Of a stretch of DNA of 64,000 bases, positions 56,701 to 63,399 are shown one piece after another. Numbering within the stretch: position 1 is the first letter of the stretch; every line of letters begins with the position of its first letter. The notes beneath the pieces were generated by a model. That model ran no database searches and was not told where the DNA came from. It saw nothing but the letters and a program-made list of their open reading frames with translations. Source of the stretch: Undaria pinnatifida (Eukaryota; Sar; Phaeophyceae; Laminariales; Alariaceae); NCBI GenBank assembly GCA_012845835.1, contig JABAKD010000007.1:14223342-14287341 (forward strand), written 5' to 3'. Both the position numbers and the translations under genes were made by a program.

Positions 56701-59517
56701 AGACATTAAGATACAACCAAAATCTCCCGAATTCCTCCTCGACATGCGGTATTGTTGTAACTTCTCGCTTGTCTCGCTCGGCATCCGTCCGCGTTCACGT
56801 CGATGTGCGGAGCGGACACGGGAATGCGAGGGGGGTTGCAGCCGCCCCCCGAAACCGGCGCTCGAACAAAGCTATTTGACCGAGAATTCCAGTTCCACGA
56901 ATCGCATACTCAAGCCGAGACGAAAAACATATCCTGACCGAATCCCTGAAATAAAGAATGAGTATATACTTATGTAAACATATGTTTAGGATTGCCGTGA
57001 TATAGATGAATAAATCATCGACCCTACGAAGTAGTCATAATCAACAGCGTCACTACGAGTTACTGTACACTCCCAAACGAAAACGTCTGTCGGGGGGTTC
57101 CGGTCTCGAGATGAACCCATTTTGGACGAGCGGGACACGACTCTACTGTAACAGTTACCGTTCCAGCTGTTGTGACTCAAATATTTGACTGTCCGCACAA
57201 CGAACAACCCGAACGCAATTGTTTTCACAGACGTGGCAACGTCACCTGAACGCATCAGGGATTTCGGATGAAGACAAGAACAAGACGGGCGGATTCTCGA
57301 TAAGAACCATCATGAGGGCCGATTTCTCAACTCCACTAAGTAGGCTGGACATCGACCAACTCGGCGCAAAGACAGTAAGTGCCACTTGTTCGAAATACAA
57401 ATTAACCCGCGTGAAATCTGGTTCGATGAACACTATAAACACAAACGTTTCAATATTGTCCACGGCCGCGAGAGAGCGCGCAGCAGCACCGGTGTCTACA
57501 TGCTGTCCGCGCTTTGTATAGTCGCTGACGGCGTTGCGTTTGGGACACGACAGCTACTCACCCTGTCCGGTGACATCGTGGGACCGACTCGGTAGCGGCC
57601 GAGTTGTTTTGCGTTTATGTCGGCGTAAAATATCAAAATGCTTTACCTTCTGAAAGCGTGATGTTTACAGTGTTTGGTTCGTCGTTCAATGTAGTTGTTG
57701 TTGTTGTTGTTGTTTTTGTTTTTGTTTTTGTTGCTGTTGCTGCTGTTGTTGCTGTTGTTGATGTTGTCAATGGACGTCAATGCCCTGCATCCGCTTTTTT
57801 CAAAACTCATGGAGATTAAATTTGACTAGATGTTCACAAGAAATGAGCCCTTCGTGGGAGTGCTTAGATCACTTACATACACGAAAAGGGTTGACAGGCA
57901 TGTTTTGCCGGTCAGGTGGTTGTTGAACTGGGCTGACTGTGAATTGAATGTGACCTTGTCAAATATTCTCAGTCCTCCTATTATTCCGTTGTGATTTACT
58001 TGGAGTATCTCCTCTGTGGGATTACCGAGCTTGCATTTGTGGAACATAAATCTAACTCCATTGGTATTCACGACCAAGACTCCAGGGATGCTTTTTTTGC
58101 TAACAACTTAGTCCAGAGGCGTGCGTGAAGGGTGTTTCGGCTCGCTCCCTTTTTCCTTCACGGTTGAACAGGAAGATTTGACACGCCGCTGACTACCTTT
58201 TCGATTTGTAGCCCATGAAATCTTAATGCTGTATTAAAAGTTACACTAATATGGGATGGAATAGAAAAGGAATTCCTACTCACTTCACACTTCAAGTTAG
58301 GCAGTGGGTGCGGTCCACACTAACTTCGGTTTAACGGCTTTCCAAGAAATGTAGAATATTCCGGTGAATCCCAACCTGCCATTACGATTATTCTGATTTT
58401 TGTTTGACCTACCGTAATCGTGCGATGACTGTCAGGTGATGGCGACTTTTCTGTGGAGCTCGATTACGCCTTGGCTTCGGCAGGAAGTGGATGTGATCAC
58501 CCGCACGTGGGAAGTTTTCGAAACGTCACCTTTCATTGGGATGCACATCCGACGGGGTGACAAACTAAGGGAAACCGGTGGCCGTGTCTACTCAGCTGAG
58601 GTAGATACGACGGATACATCACAGGGCGAGAAACGTTTTTGAATGAAGCAACTACTGTAGTCAAACTTTGTTCAAAGGAAACAATCTGGCAAACGTAAGG
58701 CCCTCGACCATCGTTCACCCCCACGAAGGAGATGATGTCGGTCTGCAGTGTACACGAGAAGGCAAGGAAATATTATCGTATGCCAGCGGAACCGACCTCT
58801 TTTTCTTCCACATCGCATTTTCATATATTTCATTCCTCAGGAATACTTGTCTGCCGTGCTGAGATACCTGGGAGAAACGCCCACTCGAACCCCGGCGGAT
58901 GCAATCAAAGGAATTTGGGTGGCGTCGGATAACGTTACTGCGGTGAACGAAGTCGCCGCCATCGCAAACGCTTATTTTCCCAATGTGCTCAGAGAGAACA
59001 TTGTTTTCGTCGCCGGGGGAGTGCCTGGTGGGGTCGAAATCCCGGACGTGCCGACAACGTCAACTACTCAGGTACAATTGTTTTGAGGCCTCTTGTCACC
59101 GACGTGCGACTCCTCTCCCCATCACTCACCTACCATGAGGCCGTAAGCATGTGTATTTTCAGTACATGTTGATCGGCCGCTTATCATACCTTGTGTGCAA
59201 CAGATCAACATCGACGTTAATGCATTTGCATAGTAAGTCTATTCCTGAAGCGACGCCAGCCCAACACTTGATTCCACTCCGGGCCCTCCTTGCTTGTGCA
59301 CATCACGCACCAGGAGTATGCGTCTTTTGTTTATCTGATGGCGGACCTCCAGCAGCTGGCGGCGGCTGATGTCTTCGTCGGTACTCTCAGCTCCAACGTG
59401 GGAAGGCTTGTGGTGTTGCTCCGGGAAGGCGTCGGTAAACCAAGAGACTCCACCCTCAGCCTCGACAGGAGTTGGTTCCCCAACAGAAAACGTGGTCTTG
59501 CTATAAACGGAATCTGA
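31461..59517 (+). CDS. Fucosyltransferase-like glycosyltransferase gene, multi-exon (overall span)
   Basis: This intron-rich gene encodes a protein of about 420-450 residues whose C-terminal half resembles fucosyltransferases with the HxRRxD motif (FUT8/GT23 and relatives). Such enzymes transfer fucose from GDP-fucose to glycans in the Golgi lumen. The protein starts with a hydrophobic signal anchor (exon 1, SVLLVLILWI), as expected of a type II Golgi enzyme. HIRRGDK lies at 58544-58564 and the late motif DVFVGTLSSNVGRL at about 59368-59409. Exon phases are consistent across exon 1/exon 2 and across all four 3' exons. The junction of exons 1 and 2 reads GFGSNINNLLNAWVYAI, a typical conserved block near the N-terminus of such domains. 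The middle, near 37360-37729, is not fully resolved. The 5.2 kb and roughly 19.5 kb introns are full of repeats. The exact acceptor glycan cannot be told, and GT11 or GT65/68-like assignments are alternatives. Confidence 0.7.
33000..34620 (-). other. Stretch with short protein-like minus-strand frames, unresolved
   Basis: Minus-strand pieces such as EQQVLDASGVPADEARYRSG (about 34040), SIYGLRDERGIQHRVGYLDR (33810-33740) and a Ser/Arg-rich frame at 34602-34150 look like decayed coding sequence in changing frames. I cannot name a family. A decayed retroelement gag-like region is one possibility. It lies in intron 1 of the glycosyltransferase gene. Confidence 0.2.
34830..35310. repeat. Diverged minisatellite of about 80-100 bp units
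   Basis: CACACCAGCCGCATTA or CACACCAACCGCACTATAAC recurs at about 34878, 35033, 35128 (as CATACAAACCACGCTGTAAC), 35190 and 35258. Between them are AGGGAGACAGCGTCC and CTCTAGCGGCA units. Both strands show frames of Ala/Val/Cys-rich translation, but these follow from the repeat. Confidence 0.5.
36925..37106 (+). CDS. Exon 2: N-terminal part of the glycosyltransferase domain
   Basis: The exon opens after an AG acceptor at 36923-36924 that follows a pyrimidine-rich stretch. It reads NLLNAWVYAI, then an acidic and aromatic block (WSDLAVIFNRNFLYDVDC), then GWSCVFSSMPHLCLFDTPE. It ends in phase 0 at the donor GTCAGT at 37107. Exon 1 plus exon 2 give exactly 142 codons. The paired Cys residues and the pattern of Trp and Phe match the fold of sugar-nucleotide-dependent fucosyltransferases. 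This rests on general resemblance, not on an alignment. Confidence 0.6.
37190..37290 (+). repeat. TACTGGTGTG minisatellite
   Basis: About ten units of a 10-base motif (TACTGGTGTG and one-base variants) run just downstream of exon 2, inside the intron. Confidence 0.85.
37556..37729 (+). CDS. Probable middle exon of the glycosyltransferase (start uncertain)
   Basis: The convincing protein stretch is SGVSWPYYYEVSAADSKLDD followed by RSNWSFCRY. It ends at the donor GTGAGG (37730) in phase 0, which fits the next exon at 57231. The strongest acceptor is the pyrimidine-rich TTTCTTTCTCACAG ending at 37640, but that entry needs one leftover base from the previous exon, and exon 2 ends in phase 0. An acceptor at 37554-37555 gives a phase-0 exon of 58 codons and a fully open frame. 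Either the upstream acceptor is used, or a small exon between 37107 and 37640 is missing or frameshifted. Confidence 0.4.
37855..38760 (+). repeat. Family A repeat, copy A8, with long G tracts
   Basis: The head at 37858 is nearly identical to A1. The module with GTGGTGCTAGGTCTAGGCGA occurs twice in direct tandem (38519 and 38617). The G tract at 38675-38718 is almost unbroken. It runs straight into a family B copy at about 38760. It lies within the large intron of the glycosyltransferase gene. Confidence 0.7.
38760..39245. repeat. Family B repeat with internal hairpin
   Basis: Two copies of an ATG-led segment (38765 and 38945) encode M-N/S-V/I-DLKFV and ADVLEII. ACTCACCCACAGAGTATATT with GTACCAACAACGCAGC (38890-38940) pairs with the reverse at 39030-39085 to form a large hairpin. 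The right flank ends GTTTCCACTATAC near 39225. One frame is open through 38444-39163, but its first half is poly-Gly from G tracts, so I do not call a gene. Confidence 0.55.
39394..40262 (-). repeat. Three tRNA-like fragments on the minus strand
   Basis: 39394-39446, 40138-40200 and 40204-40262 each read AC-G-GTATC, then (A/T)AGNACC, a box B-like GGATTCGAGGCTCACCGAC or variant. They lie in an AT-rich stretch with family B debris. Acceptor pairing is poor, so working tRNAs are unlikely. Confidence 0.35.
39475..39735 (+). repeat. Family B repeat, degenerate copy
   Basis: GTTCGACGAATTTAGAGTCA, TACTCATTTTTTGAAGCTGC and GGTCCTTTACTTTAATAAAC parallel the other B copies. The body and right end at about 39720 are AT-rich and eroded. 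Confidence 0.45.
40270..41840. other. AT-rich intronic stretch, no gene seen
   Basis: Only short frames and (AAC)/(ATA)-rich patches near 41760-41830 occur. It is part of the glycosyltransferase intron. Confidence 0.4.
41848..42972. mobile_element. TIR element, about 1.1 kb, probably TA-flanked and non-autonomous
   Basis: The left end reads TAGAGTCTAGCCGATTAAAT and the right end, read inward, TAGAGTCTAGCTGGTTAAAT. The match goes on to TCCCAC, about 28 bp with three mismatches. The outer TA may be the target duplication, which would make it Tc1/mariner-like. The interior has GGGGTAATTTCGGGGCAATT-type internal repeats (42745-42830), a 15-T run (42291-42305) and a CACAC-rich tract (42355-42410). 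No transposase is seen. Confidence 0.6.
43249..43870 (-). pseudogene. Reverse transcriptase relic (palm and thumb part), frameshifted
   Basis: Read on the minus strand from about 43850, the frame gives an aromatic segment and then KRFIDDIVTVS. This matches RT motif C (F/Y-x-DD), and it is followed by IYGGMYPVYVED and LHFLEMEIL, then VYDKQDD. That order (DD box, later FLEMEI, then xYDKxDDF) is typical of cellular and Penelope-like or related non-LTR RTs. The frame stops at 43442. A second frame from about 43440 down to 43249 continues the likeness with RFAIRCSEINFFQKAAAELM and LKLRNKLHNF, as expected of the thumb. So there is at least one frameshift. The N-terminal fingers are absent upstream of 43870. 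No endonuclease is seen. This is a dead 5'-truncated retroelement fragment. Confidence 0.55.
43880..45100. other. Stretch beyond the RT relic, no gene seen
   Basis: I searched upstream of the relic on the minus strand for fingers or a zinc motif and found none. The base composition changes at about 43870, which fits a 5' truncation point. Confidence 0.35.
45105..46080 (+). repeat. Family A repeat, copy A9
   Basis: A diverged head (CTCCACCTGTGACATCGG), core modules at 45265 and 45440, and the tail core at 45870-45930 are present. The tail is followed directly by the arm of an inverted repeat at 46081. Confidence 0.65.
46081..46581 (+). repeat. Left arm of a roughly 500-bp inverted repeat
   Basis: It pairs with 53030-53560. 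Shared landmarks are AGATAGCCTGCAG, TCTCTTAAACAGAATA, CTAGCTAGTTTGCACC, GAACGTTCC, ATTGCTGCTGTGCTCT (complement), CCTGTCGCCTCGAGCTTCT and CACGACTCTTTCACA. In both arms a family A tail lies adjacent on one side. The arm may therefore be a segment of long A copies, not a true transposon end. Confidence 0.65.
48745..49545 (+). CDS. Unassigned 266-codon proline-rich frame
   Basis: The frame starts MDIGPEAGKRQRSFITYLGK and is rich in Pro, Ser, Thr and Arg, with no signal peptide and no repeated motif. It is the longest open frame in the window, but it lies in the pyrimidine-biased block where stop codons are rare by composition. Its translation does not resemble a known enzyme. I keep it only as a candidate. 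An intronic chance frame is more likely. Confidence 0.12.
   Translation: MDIGPEAGKRQRSFITYLGKWFRGPQMPEPIPVPPPNDPRHLPPPSQLVSLASATVHPRLAISSIVRSNFLIFRLAAIFFPEPATLQTSHPYSVSAFLIEPSDYQPRSDPFHHNRTTLPRPPVQRSTSVPATSIATEAHLPNTPCRSPPQCVTTLPPFCGLRRPSGGSNCQPPHGLVSFQFFNRWTPYRPLFTATLALAVPPIQGHQRYIPTNFSVYPPACPGYLNHNKPTVDCSRPTSLATPINHILATYGPSAFLADNTTDDPD
49735..50240 (+). repeat. Degenerate tandem repeat in the pyrimidine-rich block
   Basis: A unit built on TTTGGGTGG-CTCG/TTACC, then CCTTCC and ACCCACCACCA, recurs at about 49810, 49925, 50135 and 50230. Spacing is roughly 95-210 bp and diverged. Confidence 0.5.
50670..51000 (+). repeat. Minisatellite of about 50-60 bp units
   Basis: Units of the type CTTCGCGACCAGAGCTCCAC are repeated with changes at about 50694, 50742, 50872, 50930 and 50990. 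GTCGTCACCTG is duplicated at 50850-50925. Confidence 0.55.
52440..52690 (-). repeat. Family B repeat, reversed copy
   Basis: It starts at TAGTGGAAACTACAGTATTT and ends with TTGCAAAGATGAGTATTGAC and CACGGCTGACGTCC. It is the cleanest single-orientation copy, about 245 bp long. Confidence 0.6.
52905..53029 (-). repeat. Family A tail fragment, reversed
   Basis: ATCACCTCGCTTGTTGTAGT, GTATGTATCTCTGTCATTTA and GGTAACTACATGG match 13340-13440 and, in reverse, 5280-5370. It abuts the right arm of the inverted repeat. Confidence 0.5.
53030..53560 (-). repeat. Right arm of the roughly 500-bp inverted repeat
   Basis: It begins TGTGAAAGAGTCGTGGTGCC and ends near CACTCTATTACATTAG. It is collinear with the left arm when reversed, with about 15-20% differences by eye and a few indels. 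The polypurine stretch 53166-53200 (AGGAGGAG) is the complement of TCCTCCTCC in the left arm. Confidence 0.65.
53780..54980 (+). repeat. Purine-rich tract with diverged tandem units
   Basis: The plus strand is A+G rich. ACACTGCCTAAACGAACGTC then GTTGGACACGGACGGC at 53989-54036 recurs as ACACTGCCTTAACTAATGTC then GTTGGACCTGGAAGGC at 54159-54206, a period near 170 bp. Fainter half-period copies lie at 54085 and 54255. No coding sequence was recognised. Confidence 0.45.
55173..55497 (+). mobile_element. tRNA-derived SINE, copy 2
   Basis: It matches copy 1 from GCCCCGTTGGCGTATCAGG through GTTATATCCTCGAGCCTGG, the TAGCAACACTCGATGAA block and ATCGACGAT, and it ends in an AAACAAAAAAAA tail at about 55492. 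The box B region is more decayed. It lies in the large intron of the glycosyltransferase gene. Confidence 0.6.
55999..56190 (+). mobile_element. tRNA-derived SINE, copy 3, 3'-truncated
   Basis: It shares CTCTATATCA, the GGCGTATCAGGTTATACCCT head, CTCGAGCCTGG, AGTTCAAATTCCCC (box B) and ATAGCAACACTCGATGAA with copy 2. It stops after CGACGATTAGTG and lacks the distal third and the A tail. Confidence 0.55.
56213..56950 (+). repeat. Two-unit tandem duplication of about 370 bp
   Basis: CGCTCAAGCC-TTCAGACGTC, AAATCAAAAC/ATATCAAAC, GCAGACG/CATTA-GATACAACCAAA, CTTGTCTCGCT and GCGTTCACGTCGA occur in both units (56213-56580, 56581-56950). One reading frame (56315-56977, 220 codons) stays open across both and repeats IQPKS...NFSLVSL. 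It lies 250 bp before the exon at 57231. The peptide has no known relative that I recognise. Confidence 0.55.
57231..57374 (+). CDS. Glycosyltransferase exon (48 codons)
   Basis: The acceptor TTGTTTTCACAG ends at 57230 and a near-perfect donor GTAAGT starts at 57375. The frame is phase 0 at both ends. It reads TWQRHLNASGISDEDKNKTG followed by GFSIRTIMRADFSTPLSRLD and IDQLGAKT. Joined to the next exon it gives GAKT then VMATFLW, matching the segment before the WL-E helix that precedes HxRRxD in FUT8-like enzymes. The preceding intron is roughly 19.5 kb long and repeat-filled. Confidence 0.65.
57690..57765 (+). repeat. (GTT)n microsatellite in an intron
   Basis: GTTGTTGTTG followed by TTTTTG and GCTGTT units, in the intron after the 57231 exon. 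Confidence 0.85.
57826..58077 (-). CDS. Unassigned 83-codon frame inside an intron
   Basis: The minus-strand frame reads MVVNTNGVRFMFHKCKLGN, then EEILQVNHNGIIGGLRIFDK. Its composition is more protein-like than its neighbours. The frame is open further upstream, past 58100. It lies in the intron between the exons at 57231 and 58436. I do not recognise it, and it could be a relic of an inserted element. Confidence 0.2.
   Translation of the reverse strand: MVVNTNGVRFMFHKCKLGNPTEEILQVNHNGIIGGLRIFDKVTFNSQSAQFNNHLTGKTCLSTLFVYVSDLSTPTKGSFLVNI
58436..58600 (+). CDS. Glycosyltransferase exon carrying the HIRRGDK motif
   Basis: The exon is 55 codons, in phase 0 at both ends, from an acceptor CTGTCAG ending at 58435 to a donor GTAGAT at 58601. 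It reads a helix with PWLRQEV and then FIGMHIRRGDK (His at 58544, Arg-Arg at 58550-58555, Asp at 58559). The HxRRxD signature of fucosyltransferases is part of the GDP-fucose binding site in families GT11, GT23, GT65 and GT68. This is the strongest single piece of family evidence in the window. Confidence 0.8.
58841..59071 (+). CDS. Glycosyltransferase exon, nucleotide-sugar binding region
   Basis: The exon is 77 codons, in phase 0 at both ends, between an acceptor TTCATTCCTCAG ending at 58840 and a donor GTACAA at 59072. It reads EYLSAVLRYLGE, then IKGIWVASDNVTAVNEVA, then a variable loop GGVPGGVEIPDVPTTSTTQ. The WVASDN segment corresponds to the YLATDD strand of FUT8-like enzymes, which lies after HxRRxD. 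Spacing to the HIRRGDK motif is normal for the family. Confidence 0.75.
59314..59517 (+). CDS. Last glycosyltransferase exon with conserved C-terminal motif and stop
   Basis: A phase-0 acceptor CACGCACCAG ends at 59313 and the exon runs to TGA at 59515-59517. It reads EYASFVYLMADLQQLAAAD, then VFVGTLSSNVGRLVVLLRE, and ends SWFPNRKRGLAINGI. The segment DVFVGTLSSNVGRL matches the FUT8-like motif in which a Ser-Ser pair follows the ADFLVCTF strand. A small open stretch at 59203-59230 (INIDVNAFA) sits between two splice-like sites. It cannot be joined in frame, so I left it out. Confidence 0.75.
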   Translation, partial: EYASFVYLMADLQQLAAADVFVGTLSSNVGRLVVLLREGVGKPRDSTLSLDRSWFPNRKRGLAINGI

Positions 59518-60344
59518 CCTGGACTGCCGATATATTCTTCATTGTCGAACCTCGCACGAAACTGACAATGGGGTCTAGAGGGGCATCGAGCTATCTGTGC
59601 ATTTCTGAAAATGTTGGACATGTCTCTGGTTCTTCCGACAAACGCAGGGAATGGATGGAACTATGCGCCCCCGCCAAACTTTGAGGCAGTCAAGTTATGC
59701 ATGGTCCAGGGTAGCACTGTTGCCAATCGTGAAGGACATGTGTCAGTCTGCTGTTGTCGTTACCCTACACGGAACGCTCTTAAATGCACCCGTTACCCGT
59801 ACCCTGTATCACATACGGTCGGACGACGTGCAGTTTCGTTGCTTATTTTTTCCAGTCGTACACGTGGTGACGAAAACCTCCCCAGCAAACAGCAGCAGGT
59901 GGTTTAATCGTCAGCCCTTGTGTATCCAGTAGTGATTATTTTGAACCGTTCTGCCGGCAGTAGTGTTTACACGGTACGAGGCTCAGAACCCATTGTTTTG
60001 GGGTGTTTGGCGTGCGTACCAGCGCGTGGCCTGTTTAATGTACTAGTAGACCAGATACGATGGCGGACAATAAAAAGCCAGGAATTCAATCGAGAGCTTA
60101 ACGCAAATCACGGACACGCGAACTTGTACGATGTGGAAGCTTCCATAGAAGAAACAATATGGTTTTGGCGACTTCAACCCGGTGTCGCCTTATTTTGGTT
60201 GTGCTGTTGAGCAGATGAAAACTGATCGTGAGCGTTGTGGAGTGAGCTGGTGCGGGCATGGTGCTTGCGCGCTGCTCCTAACCCTAACCCCAACCCTGAG
60301 TCGAACCTTAAACCAATAACACAAAGAAAAGGTCAGGGGACAAA

Positions 60345-60525
60345 AAGAGGTGTATCGCAACCATTCCGCGCCACCGTGCGGTACAGGAGCATACACCTAG
60401 ATCATTTCCTTCGATCCGCGACACTGATTAGTCAACTCAGCCTCGTACCGGAATTTGTCCCAGCTCCTTGCGGTACATCATGCTTCGGCTTTTTAAGCAC
60501 GGCAGTCACCGCTTTCTGACGTGAC
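60345..60525 (-). repeat. Left arm of a dispersed inverted repeat
   Basis: Reversed, it matches 61560-61765: GTCACGTCAGAAA-GCG, AAAAGCCG, ATGATGTACCGCAAGGA, GAGTTGAC-AATC-GTGTCGCG and GCGGAATGGT. The arms are about 1.05 kb apart. Confidence 0.6.
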
Positions 60526-61559
60526 CCATGCTGCTTCTTGGCGGAAAATATGCCATGGCTCGGTTAGTAATCTTAGATTTTTGTGGGGCATCGTTTATGG
60601 TTACCTCGTACGTTTGTATAGGTAGCGTACCATTTAGGGTATTTTCCGGGCATCTCAATCGAGCCCAACTTATTAACTATCAAGTTTATATGGTGGCGCC
60701 CTCTACCTGTGAAGATTTCAACCGAACAAGAGAATAATGTGTGCGTCGTCAGGGTCGAGGTTGGCGCCATCGATAGCGAGTATTTAAACAGAATGCGGTG
60801 TACGGATGCGTATGTCGGAGGCGAGGTGGCATGTGTGTGCGCTGTCTGGGACGCCCGCGTTTAGCGGGACTCCCCCTTTGCCCCTTTCTGGGTGGAAGAA
60901 TGGGGTTATGCTTCTGCAACCCTGATCCTACCCGCCGAGTGTTTCATAAAGTACACGAAATATCCGCTGGCAGTGGTCGACCTCTACCATGGCCCGTCTG
61001 GTAGGTGTGTGTGCGGGTCCCGGTCTTGTGACGTACGTCTTGACGCGTTGTCTCTCTTTCTATCATGCCTTCTTCGGGACATACGTATGCGGATAGTAAC
61101 ACCTGTGACGTGTACCGGGGTGGGTGATATGTCTCCGCACTAGGTACGTGTTATGACGAGTACTGGTAGATATGTCCGCACTGGGTACGTACGTGCTATG
61201 TGATTGTCCCCACAAGCTAACTGGGTATTTTTTCAATCGACGCACGTACTACAGTAGCAAACATATATGACGTTTACCCCACACGCACGAGCATACCAGT
61301 ACACGTAGCTCGCAACACGTAGGCATGGAAAATTTACAGGCTCACGCACGAGGCACAAGCACGTACCAGACACGCGAGCAAACCCGAGGGTCGCGTACGT
61401 ACGACAAAATATTTCAACACAAGGTACCCATTAAAAGAGGAAAATACGTACGTGGTAGAACCGAGACACACGCACTCACGTCGTCCATGGAATCGATGCC
61501 CCGCAGAAAAACAATAATAAGATCCGAGCCGCGCTATATTTACCACCAGAAAGCCGTCT

Positions 61560-61765
61560 CAGTCACGTCAGAAATGGCGATAACCGAGCTGAAAAGCCGC
61601 GGTATGATGTACCGCAAGGAATTGTTGTAAACAAAACCTGTACAACAAGGCCGAGTTGACCAATCTGTGTCGCGGGTCGGGGGCAAACAACTCGGTGTAT
61701 TCTGCTATGTCGCACGATGCCGCGGAATGGTGGAGGTATACCGCTTTCTGTCATCTACTCCAACG
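61560..61765 (+). repeat. Right arm of the dispersed inverted repeat
   Basis: This is the partner of 60345-60525. A frame of about 100 codons (61325-61630) ends inside it (ITELKSRGMMYRKELL) but has no counterpart in the other arm, so it is not called. Confidence 0.6.
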
Positions 61766-61812
61766 AAAAATCATGACCCCAATGCGAGACCCTTCAGCCA
61801 TACCTGGTATAT

Positions 61813-61946
61813 TATATATACAAATATTGCAAGGACGTCAGACGTGAGTTGGACGAATTTCGGCTCAATACTCATCTTTGCAAGCTGCGTTGTTAGTACT
61901 TGTAATGTACTATATGGGTGAGTTTTTAATTGGGAGGGGTCCTAAA
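61813..61946 (+). repeat. Family B repeat, partial copy
   Basis: AGGACGTCAGACGTGAGTTG, CAATACTCATCTTTGCAAGC, TGCGTTGTTAGTACTTGTAA and GTTTTTAATTGGGAGGGGTC match the B body. It directly precedes the head of A10. Confidence 0.6.
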
Positions 61947-61969
61947 TGAAAAAAACAAATCAAAACATT

Positions 61970-63370
61970 AAACAAAAAACAAAATACACTCTGGCTGTGA
62001 GGCCATTTCTTATACAGTCAGATTTGTGAGTCGAAAACATCCTTGTCGACTGAAGAAGACCAAATCGGTTTTCTTACCCAGTCGAAAAGGGCCGTTTCCG
62101 TTTTTCCACTGGACTTTTTTTGACTGAGTTTTCTGACTGGGGATCTCCAGTCGAAAACCTTGACCTTTTCTACTAAATGTGTCAGTCGCAAAACTCAGCC
62201 GAAAACGTTTTACACCGTAATTTTGAAGCCATCGCAAGCCATCGCATCGCTCAACCCACCGCAAAACACACACGCACACGCCCGCACACCCATACCATGT
62301 ACCACACAGCAGTATCATACAACAGTGCCGACGCTGCCTTGGCTATCGCTGCTGTTGCTTCTCGCCGCAAATCAGCGTGGCGCACTCCTAGCTCCGCTCG
62401 CCAGCAGCATGTATCACACGTCAGCAGTAGCGCGCGTTATGGATGCCATTTTGCCAACAACGGCTACGCGTGCTGTAGCTTTACCGGCTCTAGGCTGAGT
62501 GCAACGCCACCAACGTAGCTTTGGCGGCTCAAGGCTAAGCCCAACGCTACCAACCCGCTTTGACGAAGGTTCGTCGCTCGTGAAGCTCGCGTTGCTCGTG
62601 AGGAACGCGCGACGCACAGAGCTGCCAACCGAGTTTCGAGCGCCATACATCAGTACTCGCTCACACCAACCGCCTCTGAGAAGAGCACAAAAGTATATAG
62701 TCGACTCGACTGACGATAAGAAGAAGGACCAGAAGAATCCAGTCGAAAAATAGGCCAGTCGAAAGGACTGTTTTCGACGGGCGGAATCCGACTGTGTAAG
62801 AAATGGCCTGAGATCGAAGTTTTTGTCGAAACTCATCTCTGCAAGCTGTGTGTGATACTACTGCGATCGCACGCATTACGGGTTGTGCGTCCTCATTAAG
62901 GATATAGGTCGGCGACTCCCCTTGCAACTACAGCGTAGCTATCAGGGTCATCAGGGTGATGCTAGTCAGTTTGTGCGCGGAAATTATATAACCCGTTTTC
63001 AAAGGGGACAAAATCTGACAGCTGTAGAAGGAAATGCATCAGTTTATCAAGTAAATCATTTTAGTCGAACAACCGGTGTGGGGAGGGCGGAGCTTTGAAG
63101 GACGCCGGGGGGCGTGGGAATCATGTCGCGTAAATGTAGGGGTTTGCTATGCGCGTGGTGCTAGGTCCAGGCGATATTTCGGGTGGTGGGGAAGAAGGGG
63201 GCGTTGGGGCGGGGGGGGGAATTGCAGTAGCGGCATAGATGGCTTTAGGAAGATAATGAGGTGATATAATGTGCGTGGAAGTGTTCATTACTGTGGCAGA
63301 TTTCGATGTTAGATGGGGCGTTTGTGCAAGAGGGAGTAGGCAAAAATATAAAGGGTTTCGGGGGGGGAGG
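61970..63370 (+). repeat. Family A repeat, copy A10, split by the Harbinger-like MITE
   Basis: The first about 30 bp of the head lie at 61970-62000 and the rest resumes at 62809 with GAGATCGAAG. The core is at 62975-63070 and the GTGGTGCTAGGTCCAGGCGA module at 63153. Confidence 0.7.
62001..62808. mobile_element. PIF/Harbinger-like MITE, 808 bp, with TGA target duplication
   Basis: The left end GGCCATTTCTTATACAGTC and the right end (read inward) GGCCATTTCTTACACAGTC form an inverted repeat extending imperfectly for about 40 bp. TGA flanks both ends (61998-62000, 62809-62811). The host is a family A head: joining the flanks restores the head consensus CTGTGAGATCGAAG. The motif AGTCGAAAA recurs near both ends. 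There is no transposase frame. A 3-bp duplication with GGCC ends fits PIF/Harbinger. A CACTA-type element is less likely because the ends are not CACTA. Confidence 0.75.
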
Positions 63371-63399
63371 GGAGGTCAAGAGGTTCAGGTCACATACAA

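Larger units (their letters stand above)
59520..61800. other. Downstream flank of the glycosyltransferase gene
   Basis: It holds the 3' flank, the inverted repeat arms (60345, 61560) and a short telomere-like CCTAACCCTAACCCCAACCC at 60278. No second host gene is supported. Confidence 0.4.

Noticed and set aside
59203-59230. Extra small exon (INIDVNAFA) of the glycosyltransferase
   Set aside because: It has splice-like borders but ends in phase 2 while the next acceptor needs phase 0. Direct joining of 59071 to 59314 gives a better match to the family.
60278-60299. Interstitial telomere repeat (CCCTAA-like)
   Set aside because: Only two to three imperfect units, within what chance could give. 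It is too short to call.
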